NCBI RefSeq assembly: GCF_023156385.1
Contig: NZ_JAKZAK010000033.1
Span: 1 to 53,317, forward strand
Reading direction: 5' to 3'
Source of the DNA: Marinobacter xestospongiae
GTDB lineage: Bacteria; Pseudomonadota; Gammaproteobacteria; Pseudomonadales; Oleiphilaceae
DNA length: 53,317 bases
Part shown: positions 32,709-40,532 of the stretch, in pieces
How the letters are laid out: each line of letters begins with the position of its first letter
Position numbering within the stretch: the first letter of the stretch is position 1
Notes under the pieces: model-generated
Databases searched by the model: none
The model's input: only the letters and a program-made list of their open reading frames with translations
What the model was told of the DNA's origin: nothing
Made by a program: the position numbers and the translations under genes

Positions 32709-33047
32709 ATGAACGTTAAATTTATTCATTCAGCTTTTTTTGTTTCTTCCCTTGTGTTGCCTTTGATGGCCCAGGGAGATGAATCGCCCTTTGAGTTTAT
32801 TGAGCGAGCGGTAGAGGCTGAAAAAGTTTTGGTGACCGGAAGTTCGGAGGCAGGGGTCGTAGAAGTCAAGGCTGCTCAATGCCAAGACTGTAGTTATGAA
32901 GGGTTTCAGCCAGGAGATGCCATTCAGTTTGAGCACCGGGAAACGGCCATCTCGGTTGATGAGGCTATACAAACCTGGGGGGATCAGCCGGGGGTCGTAA
33001 TTATTGACAACCGCTCGGGGCTTGTTACCCGGGTTGTGTATTATTGA
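32709..33047 (+). CDS. Small secreted CxxC protein in the pilus operon, unknown function
   Basis: The 112-residue product has a signal peptide (about residues 1-21, ending near LMAQG) and a mature domain of about 90 residues with a single CxxC (CQDC). I do not recognise the family. Its size and place beside pilY1 recall PilY2 of P. aeruginosa, which however lies after pilY1, and I cannot confirm homology. ATG 32709 has TGAGG about seven bases upstream; an in-frame ATG at 32697 is possible. Lower G+C than its neighbours, and the 14-bp gap to pilY1, suggest coexpression and a role in pilus tip assembly. Confidence 0.7.
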   Translation: MNVKFIHSAFFVSSLVLPLMAQGDESPFEFIERAVEAEKVLVTGSSEAGVVEVKAAQCQDCSYEGFQPGDAIQFEHRETAISVDEAIQTWGDQPGVVIIDNRSGLVTRVVYY

Positions 33048-33061
33048 TTGGGGGGCGAACC

Positions 33062-36000
33062 ATGAAACTTAGATGGAACCGTGTATTAAGTTTTTGTACC
33101 GGCCTGGGTTTGTCCCTGGCGTCAGGTATTTCAACGGCAGACGATACAGAGGTGTATTTTAATACCCAGCAAACCAGTATCCGGCCAAACATCCTGTTTA
33201 TTCTTGATAATTCCGGGAGTATGCGTACCGGTGTTCGGGTCACTGTTCCGGTCGATCCTGTGTTCGACCCGGATAAAACCTATTCAGGTGGCTTTGAAAC
33301 AGATGATATCTACTTCAAGTTAAACACTAATAGTGGTTGGTCGAAAATCAATCGAAATAGATTGGCTTGTGATGATATGGATGACCGTATTGATCAGGCC
33401 GGTCGTCTCGTCAGTTATAAGATGGTTTATAAGCGAGGCAGGAGATGGCGTAATTTTGATGGGCGCCATCGGGCCAATCGTTGGGTTGATTGCGAGGCCG
33501 ATAACGACATCTCTTTCAGCTGGCCCAGTGCTAATTTGCGAGATTTCTATGTCGGCAATTACTTGAACTGGCAGAACTCATCGCCAACAACTGTTACGAA
33601 AACCCGGCTGGAGATCATGCAGGAGGTGGCCAATGATCTCGCCGATACGGTCTCTGGTGTCAACATCGGGCTGATGACGTTTAACGAAGACCAGAGTAGT
33701 GAAGGCGGAAGGGTGCGTGTGCCTGTCGAGAATGTGGCGGATAACCGGGACAGCTTTAAGACTTCGGTAAATAGCTTGTACCCGGCGACCAATACACCGC
33801 TGTCTGAAACCCTCTTCGGTGCGAGGCGTTATTTTGCAGGAGGGGCCCCATTTCTCGACACAACTCCGGTTGGTTCAACAATAGGATCAGACAAGAATTT
33901 CATATCTCCGATTGATATGGAATGTCAGGCAAATAATATAGTCCTACTCACCGATGGCGAGCCCACCGCTGATACTAACCATAAGTCTACTATTGCAAAG
34001 AGTATTGGCATTAATGGATGTTCAGGCAACTGCCTCGATGAAATAGCAAAAAACCTCAAGGAGCATGATGTTTCGAGTGCTTATGCTGGGGATCAGACTG
34101 TAAATACCTACACCGTGGGTTTCCAGTTAAACGATCCGCTCCTGAGCGCTACCGCCAATGCTGGCGGCGGCAAGTACTATATCGCTGATAGCGCCGAGGA
34201 ACTGGCATCAGCCTTCAATGATATTATCCGTAATGTTCTGGAGACCAGCTCAACGTTCGTCTCGCCTGGTATCGCGGTGAATACGTTCAATCGGCTGAAT
34301 CACCTGGATTCCCTGTACTACACGGTTTTTACCCCCAGCACAAAAACACTTTGGGACGGCAACCTGAAGCGGTACAAGCTTGTCTCGAGTGGAGAAATCC
34401 GGGATGTCAATGACAATGATGCTGTTGACCCAACTACCGGCTTTTTCAAGGACAGTGCTGTTAGCTGGTGGACTCCAACAGCAGATCCTGATGGTCGTGA
34501 TGTCAAAAAAGGCGGTGTGAGGGAAAATCTGCCATCCACTGTCAGTAACAGAAAAGTCTATACCTGGCTGAGTGGCTCGGATCTGACCGCGAGTGATAAC
34601 TTGCTGGTCTCCACGAACTCTGCCATTACCAAGTCCATGCTTGGCAACGGTTCCATGGCAGACGGTGATCGGACATCGTTGATCCAATGGATCCGCGGCG
34701 CTGACAGCCAGGATATCAATGGCAACGGTGATACCTCTGAGTCCCGGAACTTCATTGCTGATCCTTTGCACTCTGTGCCCAAACTGGTGGTTTACGGTGG
34801 AACTGAAGCCAATCCCGATACTGCGGTGTTCTTTGGTGATAACCAGGGGTTCCTTCACGCTGTGAATGGTGCAACCGGCGAGCTCTACTTTTCCTTCATG
34901 CCCAAGGAGCTGTTGGGCCGGCAGGCTGGTTTCATGGCCGGTGAAGAGATCAACAATGTGCGTCCTTATGGGATCGACGGTTCAGTTGTTGCCTGGATTG
35001 AGAACGGTGGCGGTGATATCGATGCCGGTGCGGGTGATCACGTCTATCTGTACGTAGGTATGCGCCGAGGCGGCAGGAATTACTACGCTCTGGATGCGAC
35101 TAACCGGGATCGCCCGAGGGCTCTTTGGAACATCATTGGTGGTACCGGTGACTTTGCTGAACTGGGGGAATCCTGGGCCGATCCGGTTAAAACCAAGGTC
35201 AATATTGGCGGTTCAGTCAAGGACGCGCTGGTGATCAGCGGTGGTTATGACCCCGACCAGGATGATGTCCATGTTCGGACTGAGGACGACATGGGACGTG
35301 CCATTTACATCGTTGATGCTGAAACCGGCAATCGGCTTTGGTGGGCCGGGCCGTCTGGCTCTGGAGCAAACCTGGAGATTCCAGCACTGAAGTACAGCAT
35401 ACCGGCCACACCCAAGGTGCTGGATCTTTCCGGTAACGGGATGTTGGATCAGTTGTACGTGGGTGACATGGGTGGACAGGTACTTCGGTTTGACTTCAAC
35501 AATGGCAAGGTGGCCGACAGTTTTGGTACCGGAGGGGTCGTTGCCAATCTTGCCGGCAACACTGAAGCGTCTGCTCGCCGGTTTTACCACACCCCGGATG
35601 TTGCTTTTCTCAAGTTCTGGGGGCAGCAGTATTTGTCCATTGCCATTGGCTCCGGGTGGCATGCTCATCCGCTCGACAAAGTTATTGAGGACCGGTTCTA
35701 CATGTTGAGAGTTCCGTTTCAGATCGGAGCTCCTCTGGATGGCACTGGCGCCGTAGATTACGGTGTGGCTGCGACCGAAAGCGATTTGTATGACGCTTAC
35801 TCAAATATCATCGGTAATGGTTCCAAAGCCGATCAAAAAACTGCCGAAGTCAACTTGAGTGGGAAGAAGGGCTGGTTCTTCGATTTCGACAATGCAGGTG
35901 AGAAGGTGATGGCACCAAGTACGACGTACGACGGTAAAATCTACTTTACAACCTATGAACCTGCTCCCTCACTGTCGGCTTGTCAGCCATCGGTGGGCAG

Positions 36001-36220
36001 GGCGCGGCTTTATACTGTCTATCAGCGTGATGCAAAGCCGGTTAGCACGACCGATGGGGTTCATCCGGATCGCTGGCAAGATCTTGATCTTGGCGATCCC
36101 CCTTCACCGCCGAGCACTGTCCGTATTGATGACAAACTGCTGGTCTGTGTTGGCCCAGAGTGTATAGAACCGCCGCAATCCAATACCTTTGAGCAGTACT
36201 TCTGGCGGGAGGAAGAATGA
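33062..36220 (+). CDS. pilY1: Type IV pilus tip-associated adhesin PilY1
   Basis: PilY1 sits at the pilus tip with the minor pilins and acts in adhesion, extension and surface sensing. The 1052-residue product has a signal peptide (about 1-26), a von Willebrand A-like domain with MIDAS residues D49-x-S51-x-S53 (LDNSGSM) and LTDGEP near 298, then a C-terminal beta-propeller (about 580-1040). Calcium-loop-like segments occur at DVNDNDAVD (448-456) and DINGNGD (551-557). ATG 33062 is preferred over the ATG at 33044 because it leads into a clean signal peptide. It overlaps pilE by four bases. The first kilobase is A+T-richer than the flanks. Confidence 0.92.
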   Translation: MKLRWNRVLSFCTGLGLSLASGISTADDTEVYFNTQQTSIRPNILFILDNSGSMRTGVRVTVPVDPVFDPDKTYSGGFETDDIYFKLNTNSGWSKINRNRLACDDMDDRIDQAGRLVSYKMVYKRGRRWRNFDGRHRANRWVDCEADNDISFSWPSANLRDFYVGNYLNWQNSSPTTVTKTRLEIMQEVANDLADTVSGVNIGLMTFNEDQSSEGGRVRVPVENVADNRDSFKTSVNSLYPATNTPLSETLFGARRYFAGGAPFLDTTPVGSTIGSDKNFISPIDMECQANNIVLLTDGEPTADTNHKSTIAKSIGINGCSGNCLDEIAKNLKEHDVSSAYAGDQTVNTYTVGFQLNDPLLSATANAGGGKYYIADSAEELASAFNDIIRNVLETSSTFVSPGIAVNTFNRLNHLDSLYYTVFTPSTKTLWDGNLKRYKLVSSGEIRDVNDNDAVDPTTGFFKDSAVSWWTPTADPDGRDVKKGGVRENLPSTVSNRKVYTWLSGSDLTASDNLLVSTNSAITKSMLGNGSMADGDRTSLIQWIRGADSQDINGNGDTSESRNFIADPLHSVPKLVVYGGTEANPDTAVFFGDNQGFLHAVNGATGELYFSFMPKELLGRQAGFMAGEEINNVRPYGIDGSVVAWIENGGGDIDAGAGDHVYLYVGMRRGGRNYYALDATNRDRPRALWNIIGGTGDFAELGESWADPVKTKVNIGGSVKDALVISGGYDPDQDDVHVRTEDDMGRAIYIVDAETGNRLWWAGPSGSGANLEIPALKYSIPATPKVLDLSGNGMLDQLYVGDMGGQVLRFDFNNGKVADSFGTGGVVANLAGNTEASARRFYHTPDVAFLKFWGQQYLSIAIGSGWHAHPLDKVIEDRFYMLRVPFQIGAPLDGTGAVDYGVAATESDLYDAYSNIIGNGSKADQKTAEVNLSGKKGWFFDFDNAGEKVMAPSTTYDGKIYFTTYEPAPSLSACQPSVGRARLYTVYQRDAKPVSTTDGVHPDRWQDLDLGDPPSPPSTVRIDDKLLVCVGPECIEPPQSNTFEQYFWREEE

Positions 36221-36681
36221 GCGTTCGAGTGATGAATCAGTCCAAGGGCTTCACGCTGATTGAAGCCCTGATTGTCCTGGCTATTATCGGGATTATCGCA
36301 GCGGTGGCCTATCCGGCCTACCAGAAGCAGATTCAGTCATCCAGACGCGCCGAGGCGCAGTCAGCCCTGTTGGGGCTGACTGCGGCGATGGAGAAGCATT
36401 TCACGGCTAACAACAGCTATTTGGGCGCGGCTGCAGGAGGCTCCAATACCGGCCGCCCGGGTGTCTACTACGATAAGGTGCCAAAGGATGGGGGCCAGGC
36501 CTACTACACCCTCCGGATTGTTGCAGCAACCCCGACAACCTTTCGGGTACAGGCAACGCCGGTAAACAGCCAGGTTGGTGATGGTTTCCTGGATGTGAAC
36601 CACCAAGGGCTTCGTCGTTGGGACAAGAATGACAACGGCAATGCTGGCGAAGCCGGGGAGGACAACTGGCAGAAGGACTAG
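36217..36681 (+). CDS. pilE: Type IV pilus minor pilin PilE
   Basis: This 154-residue prepilin closes the operon. It has a nine-residue basic leader (MSVRVMNQS), cleavage before F in KGFTLIEALIVLAIIG, Glu5, and the TcpB/ComP-like helix SSRRAEAQSALLGLTAAMEK. The C-terminal part ends with DxNxxGxxR-like turns and a DKNDNG loop. The short C-terminal domain separates it from a major pilin. It is translationally coupled to pilY1 and convergent with fimT, 14 bp away. Confidence 0.9.
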   Translation: MSVRVMNQSKGFTLIEALIVLAIIGIIAAVAYPAYQKQIQSSRRAEAQSALLGLTAAMEKHFTANNSYLGAAAGGSNTGRPGVYYDKVPKDGGQAYYTLRIVAATPTTFRVQATPVNSQVGDGFLDVNHQGLRRWDKNDNGNAGEAGEDNWQKD

Positions 36682-36695
36682 GGTGGAGTGTCGCT

Positions 36696-37256
36696 TCAGG
36701 GGCATGTAATGATGGCGCCCCAGGATAATCGCATTTGGGAATCCAGGTTGTCGTCATGCTGGACCCTGAAGCGGCCGCCTCGATTCACCGCCATGTAGCT
36801 CATTGGCAGTCGATCACTCTGGACTGGGCATGCGACCAGTGAGCCTGATGCCCCGTGGGTCATGCCCGTTGGCCCAAACGTGATTGCACCCCTGCCTCCA
36901 GTTCGCGACCGAATCCGGTAACTGCTGGTCGGGCTGATAAGTCGCCAGACGACACCGTCATCTGGCGACTTATCATTATCAGCGTCTGGAAAAATGGCGG
37001 CGGATTTCGACCAGTCATCAATGCACTGATGGGTATCATCAGAAACTGGGCAGACAGTTACCGGGTGTTTGTAGGTAATTGCCTGGGATCGCGCAAAGGC
37101 AAAAGCGACTCGGTACTGGGTAACAAGCTGACTTTGTTCACTGGCTGTGACCAGCCGAGTTAATGCGGGTAGCCCTAACGTAGTCAGTATAGCCACTACC
37201 GCCAAAGTGGTGAGTAATTCCGGCAGGGTGAAACCCCGCTTAAGATAGCGCAGCAT
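36696..37256 (-). CDS. fimT: FimT-type pseudopilin (GspH family)
   Basis: The 186-residue prepilin has the leader MLRYLKRG, then FTLPELLTTLAVVAILTTLGLPAL with Glu5, and a GspH-type domain with two cysteines in the first half and two near the C terminus. FimT homologues have been linked to DNA uptake or pilus function in some gammaproteobacteria. It is on the same strand as and downstream of pilR, the position fimT has in P. aeruginosa, while its paralogue fimU heads the operon on the other strand. Confidence 0.82.
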   Translation of the reverse strand: MLRYLKRGFTLPELLTTLAVVAILTTLGLPALTRLVTASEQSQLVTQYRVAFAFARSQAITYKHPVTVCPVSDDTHQCIDDWSKSAAIFPDADNDKSPDDGVVWRLISPTSSYRIRSRTGGRGAITFGPTGMTHGASGSLVACPVQSDRLPMSYMAVNRGGRFRVQHDDNLDSQMRLSWGAIITCP

Positions 37257-37280
37257 AACAGCCTCCTTGCTGTGTTGTAT

Positions 37281-37305
37281 CTGGCTCTGTCCGTGAGCCA
37301 GTTTT
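37281..37305 (+). other. 7-bp hairpin between pilR and fimT
   Basis: CTGGCTC (37281-37287) and GAGCCAG (37295-37301) pair around TGTCCGT, with TTTT after it only on the plus strand. As both flanking genes run on the minus strand, it does not look like their terminator. It could stop plus-strand transcription arriving from pilE through fimT. Confidence 0.4.
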
Positions 37306-37325
37306 AAGGTACTAGTGGTACTGGA

Positions 37326-38711
37326 TCAGTCCATTCCCAGTTTCTTCAGCTTATACCGCAAAGCCCGAAAACTGATCCCCAAGCGCTTGGCCGCGGCGGT
37401 CTTGTTCCAGCGGGTGGCTTCCAAGGCCTTCTCGATGGCCTGTTTTTCGACAGATTCGAGGAATCCCTCCAGATCCATCTCGCCTTCCGGCAGGTCCGGG
37501 GCTGTCGGCGTCTTGGTGTCTTGAGCCGCTGAATGCGGCTGCAGCGCCGGTGCCTCGGCGCCGTTGCCGAAATGAAGGTCCGGTGCGTCAATGCGATCGT
37601 CTTCGCACAGGGTGTAGGCCCGCTCCAGGATATTCTCCAGTTCCCGGACATTGCCGGGGAAATGGTACCTCTGCAAACTGGCGATGGCGTCCGCGGTGAG
37701 AGTGGCCGGCGGGCACTCGTAATCCCGCGCGATACGTTCGAGGATGTGCCGTGCCAGCAACTCGATGTCTTCGGCCCGTTCCCGCAGGGGCGGAACCGCT
37801 AGTTCGATCACATTGATACGATAGAACAGGTCCTGACGGAAACTGCCCTCGGCAACCAGTTCCGGCAGGTTTTTATGGGTTGCGCTTAACACCCGGATAT
37901 CTACCGGCACTTCGCGGGTATCGCCCACCGGTCGCACCGCTTTTTCCTGAATGGCCCGCAACAGCTTGACCTGCATGGGCAGGGGCAGGTCTGCCACTTC
38001 ATCCAGAAAAAGCGTGCCGCCTTGGGCAGAACGGAACAGGCCATCCTTGTTGTCGATGGCGCCAGTGAAGCTGCCTTTCTTGTGACCGAAGAACTCACTC
38101 TCCATCAGTTCCGAGGGAATGGCGCCACAGTTCACCGCAATGAAGGGGCCTTCGCTGCGAGGCCCTTGCAGGTGAATCATGCGGGCCACCAGCTCCTTAC
38201 CGCTGCCGGATTCACCGCTGATGAACACCGGTGCCTGGCTGCGGGCAAGCTTGCGGACCTGGCTTCGCAGTCGCTGGATGCGTTGCGACTGCCCGAGGAT
38301 CAGGCCCGGGTCGTCCTGGCTGGATTCCTCGGCTGGTGCCGAGGACGAGAGTTTGAGGGCGCTGTTCACCAGGTCGCGCAACCGGGGCAGTTCCACCGGC
38401 TTGGAGACGAAATCAAAGGCGCCAGCCTTGAGCGCTTCGATGGCAGTGTCCATGCTGCCGTAGGCGGTGATGACGGCAACGGGGGTGCAGGGAGAGTGTT
38501 GCTGAATCCAGCGCACCAATTCGATACCGTCGCCGTCTGGCAGATTCATGTCGGTCAGACAGAGTTGGGGCTGGTGTTGCTCCAGCAACGCCCTCGCCGA
38601 GGTCACATTTTCGGCGGTCCAGGTAGTGATCCCCATGCGGGACAGGGTGATTTCCAGCAGTTCGCGAATATCCGGTTCGTCGTCGACGATAAGGGCCGTC
38701 TGATTGGTCAT
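37326..38711 (-). CDS. pilR: Sigma-54-dependent response regulator PilR
   Basis: PilR activates sigma-54 promoters, classically the major pilin gene pilA. The 461-residue protein has a receiver domain (D10, D11, phosphoacceptor D54), an AAA+ domain with Walker A GESGSGKE, the sigma-54 contact loop as GSFTGA, and a Fis-type HTH at the end (NKTAAAKRLGISFRALRYKLKK). GSFTGA is also the PilR form in Pseudomonas as I recall. It lies 83 bp after pilS on the same strand. I saw no TGGCAC-N5-TTGC sigma-54 promoter in the pilus region, so its target pilA is presumably elsewhere. Confidence 0.94.
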   Translation of the reverse strand: MTNQTALIVDDEPDIRELLEITLSRMGITTWTAENVTSARALLEQHQPQLCLTDMNLPDGDGIELVRWIQQHSPCTPVAVITAYGSMDTAIEALKAGAFDFVSKPVELPRLRDLVNSALKLSSSAPAEESSQDDPGLILGQSQRIQRLRSQVRKLARSQAPVFISGESGSGKELVARMIHLQGPRSEGPFIAVNCGAIPSELMESEFFGHKKGSFTGAIDNKDGLFRSAQGGTLFLDEVADLPLPMQVKLLRAIQEKAVRPVGDTREVPVDIRVLSATHKNLPELVAEGSFRQDLFYRINVIELAVPPLRERAEDIELLARHILERIARDYECPPATLTADAIASLQRYHFPGNVRELENILERAYTLCEDDRIDAPDLHFGNGAEAPALQPHSAAQDTKTPTAPDLPEGEMDLEGFLESVEKQAIEKALEATRWNKTAAAKRLGISFRALRYKLKKLGMD

Positions 38712-38794
38712 TGAGTCTCTTGATGCCCGTGTCTGTTTGGTTGATGCCTGCTTTGGTTGTTGCGGCGAATGGCTTCAGGGCGCCGCAGGGACCA

Positions 38795-40450
38795 CTAAAT
38801 CAGTCGCCGGTGATGGGAAAAGGTGATCCGGAAACAGCAGCCGGGAGGCTCCCTATCCAGCAGCGACAGGTGGGCTTGGTTAGCCTCGCACAGTTCCCGG
38901 GCCAGATAAAGGCCCAACCCGGTGCCACTCTTATCGGTTGTGAAGAATGGCTCAAAGATGGAGCTGCGGTGTTCGTCGCTGATGCCGGGCCCGTCATCGC
39001 AGATGTCCAGATAACTGCGTTCGCCGTCTGCGGTCTTGCCGGCGTGCAGCAACAACGACCGGTGACCGGTGTGTCGCTGGGAGTACCGCAGGCCGTTGTC
39101 GCACAGGTTGACCAGCACCTGTTCGATCTGGCTGGGATCAAACCGGGCGGGGGGGAGCGCGTCGTCCACGTCAATCTGGATCTTGGCAGGCTCCCCGCCG
39201 TCTTTGTCCACCGTTTGCCGATAGTCTTCCATGAATGTTGAGAGCCAGTCTTTGATCTCAATCAGCTCACTGTTGGCCTGGCGCCGGCGGGAGAGATCCA
39301 GCACGTTCTCGACGATGCCGTTTACCCGCCGGGAATGGCGCTGGATGATGTCCAGCATCTTGCGGTCGCCGGTATCGAGTTGCTCGCTCTCCGCCATCAA
39401 CTGTGCCGCATGGCTGATGGCGCCCAGAGGATTGCGGATTTCGTGGGCTATGCCGGCAGTGAGTCGCCCCAAAGACGCCAGCTTCATTTGCTGGGCCTGC
39501 TGGGTGAGTTTGCTGATGTCCTCGACAAAAATCAGCACATGCTCCCCCTGTTGCTTGTCGAGCTGAGTGAAGTTGGCCTGCAGCAGCGGCGATGTCGCGC
39601 TGGCCTGGAACGGCTCCGACCGTGCGCCCAGATCATTGAGCCAGCGTTCCAGGCGCTGCCGCAGCGGAACGGGGAGCGTTTTCCCCCTGGGGGAGGGGGC
39701 CTTGTCCTGTCGGCCGGTGACGCCGAACAGCAGCTCCTCCGCCGCGGCATTGGCCAGGCGGATCTGCCCGAAACGATCGACCACCAGAATCCCGGTACGC
39801 ATGCGCTGGATGATCTGCTGGTTGATGTGCTCCATTTCCTGAAGGCTGTGGGCACGGGAGATGGCCAGAGCCTCGCTACGGGTTAGTCGCAGGGTGATGT
39901 TCTGGAGGATAAGGGCAACGGCGAAATAGACGACGCCGAGAATGCCGGCGCGTACGATGCTATCGGGATTGGCATCAAGGGTAAGGACCGACCATGTCGA
40001 CATCACGAGTGAGCAGATCGTGGCGAGCGCTGCATACAGGATGCCGATGCGGCTCGGAGTCATGATGTTGCCCGCTGCCACGGAAACGATCACCAGATTG
40101 GCGAGCCCGCTGGAAATGCCCGACGAGAACAGCAGGAAGGCATGCATGAACAGGATATCCAGCAGAATGGACAGGATGACGTGCCGGGGCTGGGGGCGAA
40201 ATCCGGCCAGTAGTACCAGAGCCAGGAACACATTCAGAGACAGGTAGCTGAAAACGCCGACCTGGTAGTAGCCGGGCATCTGGAACTGGGTGCCGAATTC
40301 CGAGGGATCGAGGAACATCAGGCCCACCAGCAGTACGCTGATGGCCAGCCGGTAGTGATTGAATACCCGGAACAGCTTCACGCTGTTGGCTGTGAGGTGG
40401 CGTTGGCCAGGGCTGCCAGAGTCGGTCAGGGGCTGTTCGACAGTCATCAT
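38795..40450 (-). CDS. pilS: Sensor histidine kinase PilS
   Basis: PilS is the inner-membrane kinase for PilR and in Pseudomonas senses pilin in the membrane. The 551-residue protein has about six membrane segments (roughly residues 35-185), a PAS-like linker (210-315), the H box with H336 in GIAHEIRNPLG, and a C-terminal HATPase domain with DDGPGI and GTGLGL. Two adjacent ATGs (40450 and 40447) are possible starts. It is divergent from nadE across an 82-bp gap. Confidence 0.93.
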   Translation of the reverse strand: MMTVEQPLTDSGSPGQRHLTANSVKLFRVFNHYRLAISVLLVGLMFLDPSEFGTQFQMPGYYQVGVFSYLSLNVFLALVLLAGFRPQPRHVILSILLDILFMHAFLLFSSGISSGLANLVIVSVAAGNIMTPSRIGILYAALATICSLVMSTWSVLTLDANPDSIVRAGILGVVYFAVALILQNITLRLTRSEALAISRAHSLQEMEHINQQIIQRMRTGILVVDRFGQIRLANAAAEELLFGVTGRQDKAPSPRGKTLPVPLRQRLERWLNDLGARSEPFQASATSPLLQANFTQLDKQQGEHVLIFVEDISKLTQQAQQMKLASLGRLTAGIAHEIRNPLGAISHAAQLMAESEQLDTGDRKMLDIIQRHSRRVNGIVENVLDLSRRRQANSELIEIKDWLSTFMEDYRQTVDKDGGEPAKIQIDVDDALPPARFDPSQIEQVLVNLCDNGLRYSQRHTGHRSLLLHAGKTADGERSYLDICDDGPGISDEHRSSIFEPFFTTDKSGTGLGLYLARELCEANQAHLSLLDREPPGCCFRITFSHHRRLI

Positions 40451-40490
40451 GATATTCGTGGTCGTGAGGAAATTGGTGCAAGCTGCGGGG

Positions 40491-40496
40491 TATAAT
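40491..40496 (+). promoter_or_regulatory. -10 box of nadE
   Basis: A perfect TATAAT lies 37 bases before the nadE start. No -35 with normal spacing is clear (TTGGTG at 40473 is too close), so an activator or a weak -35 may be used. Confidence 0.45.
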
Positions 40497-40532
40497 AGCC
40501 GTTAATCGGCAACAAGTTACAGGAGCACTCCA

